A stretch of DNA of 11,621 nt from positions 1-11,621 of the forward strand of contig JALTDI010000074.1 of assembly GCA_027074255.1 (NCBI GenBank). The letters run 5' to 3'. Every line of letters begins with the position of its first letter. Position 1 is the first letter of the stretch. Positions 6,566-11,621 of the stretch are shown piece after piece. This DNA comes from Desulfurellales bacterium (GTDB lineage: Bacteria > Campylobacterota_A > Desulfurellia > Desulfurellales > Hippeaceae). The notes beneath the pieces were generated by a model that was not told the DNA's origin, did no database searches, and saw nothing but the letters and a program-made list of their open reading frames with translations. The translations under genes and the position numbers were made by a program.

Positions 6566-7588
6566 ATGGCTTTAAATGTTTACTACGAAAAAGACGCCGA
6601 TTTGTCTTTAATTAAATCGAAGAAGGTTGCAATAATAGGATACGGTTCACAAGGGTATGCCCACTCAAACAACTTAAAGGATTCCGGGTGCGACGTTGTG
6701 GTCGGATTGAGAAAAGACTCAAAATCGTGGAAAAAAGCCGAAGATGCAGGTTTGAAGGTTATGGAAACAGAAGATGCCGTTAAGTGGGGCAATGTCATAA
6801 TGATTTTGACGCCGGATGAAAAGCAGGCTGATATTTTTAAAGAATCGATAGAGCCTTATCTTGAAGACGGCGACACCATTGCTTTCGGACACGGCTTCAA
6901 TATACATTACGGACAGATTGTTCCCAAAAACACGATAAATATCATGATGATAGCGCCAAAAGGCCCCGGACATTTGGTTAGAAGAGAATATGAAAAGGGC
7001 AGGGGAGTTCCTATGCTTATCGCTGTGGCAAATGATTATTCGGGCAATACAAAACAGCTTGCTTTAAGTTATGCCGCTGCAAACGGAGGAGCAAGAGCCG
7101 GTGTTATTGAAACAACATTTAAAGATGAGACCGAAACAGACTTATTCGGCGAACAGACCGTTTTGTGCGGCGGTGTAACATCCCTTGTTAAAGCTGGATT
7201 TGAGACTCTTGTTGAAGCGGGATACCCCGAAGAGATGGCCTATTTTGAAACATTCCACGAGCTAAAACTGATTGTTGACTTGATGTATGAGGGCGGAATC
7301 TCAGATATGAGATACTCCATTTCAAATACTGCTAAATACGGAGATGTTACAAGAGGTCCGAGGGTTATAGACGAAAATGTTAAGGAGAAGATGAAAGAAA
7401 TACTTGATGAGATACAAAACGGCAGCTTTGCGAGGGAGTGGATTTTGGAAAATAAATCCAACAGGCCTATGTTTAACGCTCTGCTCGGTAAGGATAAAAA
7501 CCATTCAATTGAGGTGGTAGGTAAAAAATTGAGAGCAATGATGCCATGGATAGCAGAATCCAAAGCCATAGATGAGAAAAAGAATTAA
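6566..7588 (+). CDS. ilvC: Ketol-acid reductoisomerase (class I)
   Basis: This cytoplasmic enzyme converts acetolactate to 2,3-dihydroxyisovalerate (and the isoleucine equivalent) by a Mg-dependent alkyl shift and NAD(P)H reduction. The 340-residue length marks the short class I form. The Rossmann motif GYGSQG spans 25-30. The cofactor loop after VVVGLR49 contains Ser52 and Ser54, the pattern that usually means NADPH preference. The metal and substrate site is complete: Asp192 and Glu196 in DLFGEQ, Glu228 and Glu232 in ETFHELKL, and the serine of YSISNTA (251/253). The SD TAGGAGGAG overlaps the ilvN stop. The last base of its TAA is the first base of the psd ATG, so the pathway operon continues without a break into phospholipid genes. 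The dehydratase ilvD is not in this window. Confidence 0.97.
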   Translation: MALNVYYEKDADLSLIKSKKVAIIGYGSQGYAHSNNLKDSGCDVVVGLRKDSKSWKKAEDAGLKVMETEDAVKWGNVIMILTPDEKQADIFKESIEPYLEDGDTIAFGHGFNIHYGQIVPKNTINIMMIAPKGPGHLVRREYEKGRGVPMLIAVANDYSGNTKQLALSYAAANGGARAGVIETTFKDETETDLFGEQTVLCGGVTSLVKAGFETLVEAGYPEEMAYFETFHELKLIVDLMYEGGISDMRYSISNTAKYGDVTRGPRVIDENVKEKMKEILDEIQNGSFAREWILENKSNRPMFNALLGKDKNHSIEVVGKKLRAMMPWIAESKAIDEKKN

Positions 7589-8244
7589 TGATCGATTTTG
7601 GAAAGACGAAGGAAAGCGATATAATATCGAAAGAAGGGTATCCGTTTATCATAGGCGGTTTTGCATCTTCCATGTTTTTTTACAACAAAGCCAAAACGGT
7701 ATCGGCTCTATCTTTTGCATTCGGTGTTTTCAGTACATATTTTTTTAGGAATCCAAAGAGAAAAACACCTGTTATGAAGCATGCTCTGATCAGCCCGGCT
7801 GACGGTGTTGTTATATCAAAAGGGAATGCTTATGAGAGATACTTTTTTAAAAAGGAAGTTAGAAGAATAAGCATTTTTATGTCTTTGTTCGATGTGCACG
7901 TAAATAGATCTCCTATAAACGGAAAGGTTGTGGATACTGTTTACAACAAGGGTAAATATTTACCTGCTTACAGAGAGAAAGCCTCTTTGGACAATGAGCA
8001 AAACGCTTTTTTGATAGAGGGGAAAAGCGGAAGAAGAATAGTTGCTGTTCAGATAGCAGGTATTGTTGCAAGAAGAATAGTAAGTTATAAACAGCCCGGA
8101 GACGATGTGGAAAAAGGCGAGATTATCGGTTTGATAAGATACGGTTCGAGGGTTGATGTATATATTGAAGATGCGTTTGAGGAGTTTGTAAACGTAGATG
8201 AAAAAGTTAAAGCCGGAGAAACCATAATAGGTGTTTTAGTATGA
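7588..8244 (+). CDS. psd: Phosphatidylserine decarboxylase proenzyme, short type
   Basis: The enzyme turns phosphatidylserine into phosphatidylethanolamine at the inner membrane. It is made as a proenzyme that cuts itself to create a pyruvoyl group. Here the predicted cut is Gly186-Ser187 within YGSRVDVYIE, giving a beta chain of 186 and an alpha chain of 32 residues. The autocleavage triad is visible: Asp72 in SPADGVV, His104 in FDVHVNRSP, and Ser187. A hydrophobic stretch at about 18-50 can attach it to the membrane. At 218 residues it is the short form (often called Psd-A type), unlike the roughly 320-residue E. coli enzyme with an LGST site. ATG overlaps the ilvC stop by one base, and pssA overlaps its own stop by 4 nt, so it is tightly coupled to the gene making its substrate. 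Confidence 0.95.
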   Translation: MIDFGKTKESDIISKEGYPFIIGGFASSMFFYNKAKTVSALSFAFGVFSTYFFRNPKRKTPVMKHALISPADGVVISKGNAYERYFFKKEVRRISIFMSLFDVHVNRSPINGKVVDTVYNKGKYLPAYREKASLDNEQNAFLIEGKSGRRIVAVQIAGIVARRIVSYKQPGDDVEKGEIIGLIRYGSRVDVYIEDAFEEFVNVDEKVKAGETIIGVLV

Positions 8245-8984
8245 TAGAAAAGAACAGAAGAGCCGTTTATATCTTGCCGAACCTTTTTACGACGGCAAAC
8301 GTTTTGGCCGGTTTCTACAGTATTCTGTCTGCTCATAACTCCAAATTTTTGCTTTCTGCGTGGGTTATTATGCTTGCTGTATTGTTTGATAACCTCGACG
8401 GTAAGGTGGCAAGACTCACACATACAGAAAGCCAGTTCGGTGTTGAATACGACTCTTTAAGCGACTTAATAAGCTTTGGAGTAGCGCCTGCTTTTTTAGT
8501 TTATACCTTTGTTTTAAAGGATTTCGGTAGGCTCGGGATTATCGCTTCGTTTTTATTTATGCTGACAGGAGCACTGAGACTTGCTCGCTTTAATACACAG
8601 ACAACGCATAGGGACAGTTTTATCGGCCTTCCCATACCCGGCGGCGCAGCTGTTGTTGCAAGCTTAGTTTTGATTTTTATTAGATACGGTATCAGTTCTC
8701 ATAAATACAGTGTGGCGTTTCTAATTATTGTTTATGTTATGGCATTTTTAATGATAAGCACTGTTAAATACAGAAGCCTAAAAAGCGTAAGTACCAGAAA
8801 GAGGATTTCAATAAGGACATTTGCTCTGATAATTTTATTGTCCTCATTGCTGATATTCAAACCGTATATTTTTATACCTGCTGTATCTATATCTTATATG
8901 ATTTCAGGACCTTTGGAATATTTGTTAAAGTTATTAAAAATAGTAAAAAGGGGGAGTAAAATATGGGAGAAAAAAAGATACTGA
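8241..8984 (+). CDS. pssA: CDP-diacylglycerol-serine O-phosphatidyltransferase
   Basis: This membrane enzyme makes phosphatidylserine from CDP-diacylglycerol and serine, the step before Psd. The CDP-alcohol phosphatidyltransferase signature is complete: Asp50, Asp53-Gly54, Ala57-Arg58, Gly67, Asp71 and Asp75 in the D-x2-DG-x2-AR-x8-G-x3-D-x3-D pattern. About six to eight hydrophobic segments fill the 247 residues, as in the Bacillus-type (subclass II) PssA rather than the E. coli peripheral enzyme. Serine as substrate is inferred from adjacency to psd and the early PNLFTTANVLAGFYS segment, a usual start in PssA. The ATG overlaps the psd stop (ATGA). The last 22 nt overlap the start of leuA, and the leuA ribosome site lies within the pssA coding sequence. 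Confidence 0.94.
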   Translation: MIEKNRRAVYILPNLFTTANVLAGFYSILSAHNSKFLLSAWVIMLAVLFDNLDGKVARLTHTESQFGVEYDSLSDLISFGVAPAFLVYTFVLKDFGRLGIIASFLFMLTGALRLARFNTQTTHRDSFIGLPIPGGAAVVASLVLIFIRYGISSHKYSVAFLIIVYVMAFLMISTVKYRSLKSVSTRKRISIRTFALIILLSSLLIFKPYIFIPAVSISYMISGPLEYLLKLLKIVKRGSKIWEKKRY

Positions 8985-10483
8985 TATTCGATACGACATT
9001 AAGGGACGGTGAGCAGTCACCGGGCGCAAGTTTAAACACACATGAGAAGTTGTCCATAGCAAAACAGCTGGCAGCTTTGGGGGTTGATATTATTGAAGCC
9101 GGTTTTGCTGCTGCATCCCCGGGTGATTTAAATGCCATATCCAGCGTTGCAGAGGAGGTAAAAGGTCCTATTATAGCATCTTTGGCAAGGGCTACGAAAA
9201 ATGATATAGAAGCAGCAGCGAAAGCTTTGGAAAAAGCCGAAAGGAAAAGAATTCATACCTTCATTGCCACAAGCCCCATACATGTGGAAAAGAAGTTGAG
9301 GATGAGCTACGATGCTGTCATAGATGCCGCTGTGGATGCCGTTAAGCTGGCGAGAAATTATGCAGATGATGTTGAGTTTTCAGCTGAGGATGCCACCCGC
9401 AGTGATTGGGATTATCTATGCAGTATTTTTGAAAAAACCATTGATGCCGGTGCATCTACTATTAATGTACCTGATACCGTAGGATATACAACACCTCAGG
9501 AGTATTATGAGTTGATAAAATATCTGATTAACAAAATACCCAATATTGATAAGGCAGTGGTAAGTGTTCACTGTCACAACGATCTCGGTATGGCCGTAGC
9601 AAATTCACTCTCTGCTGTTTTGGCCGGAGCTGGACAAGTTGAGTGCACGGTAAATGGGCTCGGGGAAAGGGCCGGTAACGCTTCTTTGGAAGAAGTTGTA
9701 ATGGCGATAAAGATAAGAAAAGACTTTTATAAAGATTGCTACACAGGAATTAATACGAAAGAAATATACAGAACAAGCAGGCTCGTCAGTAAGGCTACGG
9801 GCATTAGGGTTCAAAGAAATAAGGCTATAGTCGGAAGAAATGCTTTTGCTCACGAAGCGGGTATACACCAGGATGGTGTTATAAAGGAAAAAAGAACATA
9901 TGAAATAATGAAACCCGAAGATGTCGGAATAGAGACAAACAAGCTGGTCCTCGGTAAGCATTCCGGAAAGCACGGATTAGAAGAAAGATTAAAAGCTTTG
10001 GGATATAATTTATCCAAGGAACAGATAGGGGCAATTTTTGAAGAGTTTAAGAAATTGGCTGATAAGAAAAAAGAAGTATACGACGAGGATATAAGGGCTC
10101 TTGTTGATGATAAATTTAGACTTACACCTCAGGTCTATGAGCTTATTTCCCTGCAGGTTGTTGCGGGTAATGCGGCGTCACCTACGGCAACTATCAAATT
10201 AGTTAAAAACGGTGAAGAGTTTGAAGATGCAGCTATGGGCGACGGACCTGTTGATGCCACATTCAGGGCACTTGAAAGAATTACTTATGTAAAGGGTAAA
10301 CTGATGAATTATGACATACAAGCTTTGACAGAAGGAAAGGATGCCATAGGTGAAGTTAACGTTAAGGTTTATTTCTCCGATATAGATATGTCTGTATTGG
10401 GCAGAGGCTCATCCACAGACGTTATAGAGGCGTCTGCAAAAGCTTATCTTGATGCGATAAATAAAGCTTTGGCCCTGATGTAG
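8963..10483 (+). CDS. leuA: 2-Isopropylmalate synthase
   Basis: The enzyme condenses 2-oxoisovalerate with acetyl-CoA, the first committed step of leucine synthesis, in the cytoplasm. The catalytic TIM barrel begins FDTTLRDGEQSPGASL with Arg14 and Asp15. Metal ligands His203 and His205 lie in SVHCHNDLG, and Asn239 in NGLGERAGN. A linker region (about 280-370) leads to the C-terminal LeuA allosteric domain, seen in the MGDGPVDATFRALE segment; leucine feedback inhibition is therefore expected. At 506 residues it matches the usual 510-520 of the LeuA type 1 family, and the regulatory domain separates it from most homocitrate synthases. Citramalate synthase is a weaker alternative because the two families are similar. 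The start is set by AAGGGGGAG 7 nt upstream, inside pssA. The product uses the 2-oxoisovalerate arising from IlvBNC. Confidence 0.93.
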   Translation: MGEKKILIFDTTLRDGEQSPGASLNTHEKLSIAKQLAALGVDIIEAGFAAASPGDLNAISSVAEEVKGPIIASLARATKNDIEAAAKALEKAERKRIHTFIATSPIHVEKKLRMSYDAVIDAAVDAVKLARNYADDVEFSAEDATRSDWDYLCSIFEKTIDAGASTINVPDTVGYTTPQEYYELIKYLINKIPNIDKAVVSVHCHNDLGMAVANSLSAVLAGAGQVECTVNGLGERAGNASLEEVVMAIKIRKDFYKDCYTGINTKEIYRTSRLVSKATGIRVQRNKAIVGRNAFAHEAGIHQDGVIKEKRTYEIMKPEDVGIETNKLVLGKHSGKHGLEERLKALGYNLSKEQIGAIFEEFKKLADKKKEVYDEDIRALVDDKFRLTPQVYELISLQVVAGNAASPTATIKLVKNGEEFEDAAMGDGPVDATFRALERITYVKGKLMNYDIQALTEGKDAIGEVNVKVYFSDIDMSVLGRGSSTDVIEASAKAYLDAINKALALM

Positions 10484-10488
10484 AGTAT

Positions 10489-10659
10489 ATGGAAGATAAG
10501 AGAATTTCGTGCAGTGTATGCGCGTGGAGAGCAACCTGTAAAAAGAGGTTTCTAAGCGGCGACGGTGTTGCTCTTCACTGTCCTGAGTTTACCTTTGATG
10601 TGTCTTTAAAAAATAAAAAAAAGGAAGATAAGAAGTCAAATGGAAACAACAATAAGTAG
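10489..10659 (+). CDS. Small four-cysteine protein of unknown function
   Basis: A 56-residue frame starts 5 nt after the leuA stop and overlaps the start of the diadenylate cyclase gene by 20 nt. Cys8, Cys11, Cys17 and Cys31 are spaced C-x2-C-x5-C-x13-C, with CAWRATCKKR around the second and third and HCPEF at the fourth. This pattern could bind zinc or an iron-sulfur cluster. The tail (residues 40-56) is Lys/Asn-rich and probably disordered. I see no strong SD, so it may depend on ribosomes finishing leuA. That the frame is a gene is supported by its fit in the otherwise unexplained leuA-cyclase gap, overlap at its 3' end and the compact Cys motif. I do not recognise a named family. A role in regulating or accompanying the cyclase is inference from position only. 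Confidence 0.7.
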   Translation: MEDKRISCSVCAWRATCKKRFLSGDGVALHCPEFTFDVSLKNKKKEDKKSNGNNNK

Positions 10660-11518
10660 ATTCATACTAAAGCAGGCCTTTGAACTTTCTAAAATTGAAG
10701 ATGGAATATCCGTACTGTTTTATTATAGTGATGTGGAAAGCTATATTTTTGACAAAGAATTCTTAAATCAGGGAATAAAAAAAATTATTGTTATTAATGA
10801 AGACGAAAAAGAAAAAAGTGTACTGGAAAAAATAAAATCCTTGGGAAGCGTTGTTGCTACGCCCTTTAAAGTGTCCAGCAGGATTAATAAAATTAAAATA
10901 GCTCTAATGATGTGCGTTTCATCCGGAATCATTTCAAAAGGAGAAAAATTAATAGCGTTGTCTGGGACTGAAAACGCAATAGACAATGCCATATTTATAG
11001 ATATCTCAAAGGAGAAGGAACTTTTGAGTTTTAAAGGTGACATAGACCTTGGAAAATCTGTGAAACCCGAGGTATTTGAGAGGGTTTTGCGTATAGCCTT
11101 AGAATTGGCAAATCAGGGAAGGGAAGGCAAGAATGTAGGTGCGATATTTGTACTTGGCAATAAAGACGAAGTGATGGAAAATACAAAACAGATGATTTTT
11201 AACCCATTTAAGGGATATAATCCCGATGAGCGTAATATATTGAAAGTTAATCTTGACGATACCTTAAAGGAATTCAGTCTGCTTGACGGAGCCATAGTTA
11301 TAAACTCTGACGGCGTTATAGAATCCGCAGGTGCCTATATTTCGACTTCTTCTCTCAATTTGGAAGAATTACCCAAGGGGCTCGGCGCAAGACATATGGC
11401 AGCGGCAGCCATTACGGCTTTAACAAATGCCGTAAGCGTGGTTGTTTCTGAATCCACAGGCGATGTGAGTATTTTTAAAAACGGCTCTATGATCACAAGG
11501 ATAGAAAAATCCGTTTAA
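10640..11518 (+). CDS. dacZ: Diadenylate cyclase, DacZ-like (PK-C-like domain + DisA_N/DAC domain)
   Basis: The C-terminal half (about 150-285) is a DisA_N (DAC) domain, which makes cyclic di-AMP from two ATP. Visible elements are GREGKNVGAIFVLG, the DGA motif (Asp216-Gly217-Ala218) followed by IVINSDGVIESAGAYIS, GLGARHMAAAA (Arg251-His252-Met253), and VSESTG (Glu271). The N-terminal half (about 1-130) resembles the C-terminal domain of pyruvate kinase, with a GEKLIALSGTENAIDNAIFI-like strand pattern. That two-domain order is the one known for DacZ/CdaZ, best described in archaea. There are no membrane segments, unlike CdaA, and no helix-hairpin-helix DNA-binding domain, unlike DisA, so it should be cytosolic. 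The third position of the usual RHR motif is Met here. The gene overlaps the small cysteine-protein gene by 20 nt and precedes folD by 17 nt. The DAC call is confident; the subclass and catalytic activity are inferred. Confidence 0.82.
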   Translation: METTISRFILKQAFELSKIEDGISVLFYYSDVESYIFDKEFLNQGIKKIIVINEDEKEKSVLEKIKSLGSVVATPFKVSSRINKIKIALMMCVSSGIISKGEKLIALSGTENAIDNAIFIDISKEKELLSFKGDIDLGKSVKPEVFERVLRIALELANQGREGKNVGAIFVLGNKDEVMENTKQMIFNPFKGYNPDERNILKVNLDDTLKEFSLLDGAIVINSDGVIESAGAYISTSSLNLEELPKGLGARHMAAAAITALTNAVSVVVSESTGDVSIFKNGSMITRIEKSV

Positions 11519-11535
11519 AGGGAGTTTTTGTTTAA

Positions 11536-11621
11536 ATGGTTTTACTTGATGGGAAGCTTCTTGCAAAAAAGATAAGGGATGAAATTAAAAAGAGGGTAGC
11601 CGATTTAAAAAAGGACGGTAT
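11536..11621 (+). CDS. folD: Methylenetetrahydrofolate dehydrogenase/cyclohydrolase FolD, N-terminal fragment
   Basis: The first 28 residues are present; the window ends inside the gene. They read MVLLDGKLLAKKIRDEIKKR and onward, matching the FolD opening in which a short strand with DGK precedes the first helix. FolD interconverts 5,10-methylene-, methenyl- and 10-formyl-tetrahydrofolate in the cytoplasm. A GGGAG at 11520-11524 lies 11 nt before the ATG. It is 17 nt after the cyclase stop with no terminator seen between, so it is probably the next gene of the array. The catalytic Lys and the NADP site lie outside the window, so the call rests on the N-terminal pattern alone. Confidence 0.8.
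   Translation, partial: MVLLDGKLLAKKIRDEIKKRVADLKKDG

Noticed and set aside
1..11621. tRNA, rRNA, CRISPR, insertion sequence, prophage or defence system
   Set aside because: No repeats, cloverleaf-like segments, transposase or integrase motifs were seen; the window is almost fully packed with recognisable chromosomal genes of similar base composition.

Overview
The window reads as ordinary chromosome from a motile, Gram-negative, probably anaerobic bacterium. GC is roughly 40% by eye, and ATA (Ile) and AGA/AGG (Arg) codons are frequent. The mix of ferredoxin-linked indolepyruvate oxidoreductase, arylacetate-CoA ligase, MotAB stators and an ilvBNC-psd-pssA-leuA array suggests Deferribacterota (Flexistipes/Geovibrio/Denitrovibrio type) or a related deltaproteobacterial-style lineage. 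This placement is inference from gene content and order; no rRNA or marker gene is present. All supported genes lie on the + strand, and there is no tRNA, rRNA, CRISPR array or mobile element.

Region 1 (1-2341) is an aryl-acid module. It holds the 3' end of iorA, iorB (GTG start overlapping the iorA stop) and a paaK-type CoA ligase (4-nt overlap). IorAB interconverts arylpyruvates and arylacetyl-CoA with ferredoxin, and the ligase makes or breaks arylacetyl-CoA, so the three can run one pathway.

Region 2 (2342-4110) is motA-motB, the flagellar stator pair. Directly upstream is a good candidate sigma-28 (FliA) promoter, so the pair probably has its own flagellar promoter.

Region 3 (4111-4358) is the only sizeable non-coding stretch. 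It contains a perfect palindrome, two overlapping candidate hairpins ending in a T tract, a sigma-70-like promoter, and a short leader with a hairpin touching the ilvB Shine-Dalgarno.

Region 4 (4359-11621) is a tight nine-gene array: ilvB-ilvN-ilvC-psd-pssA-leuA-(56-aa four-cysteine protein)-diadenylate cyclase-folD (cut by the window end). Most junctions overlap or have gaps under 20 nt, so one transcript is likely. The array joins isoleucine/valine synthesis and the first step of leucine synthesis to phosphatidylethanolamine synthesis, c-di-AMP signalling and one-carbon folate metabolism. The least familiar part is the small cysteine protein overlapping a DacZ-like cyclase (pyruvate-kinase-C-like domain plus DAC domain), which is a domain layout best known from archaea.
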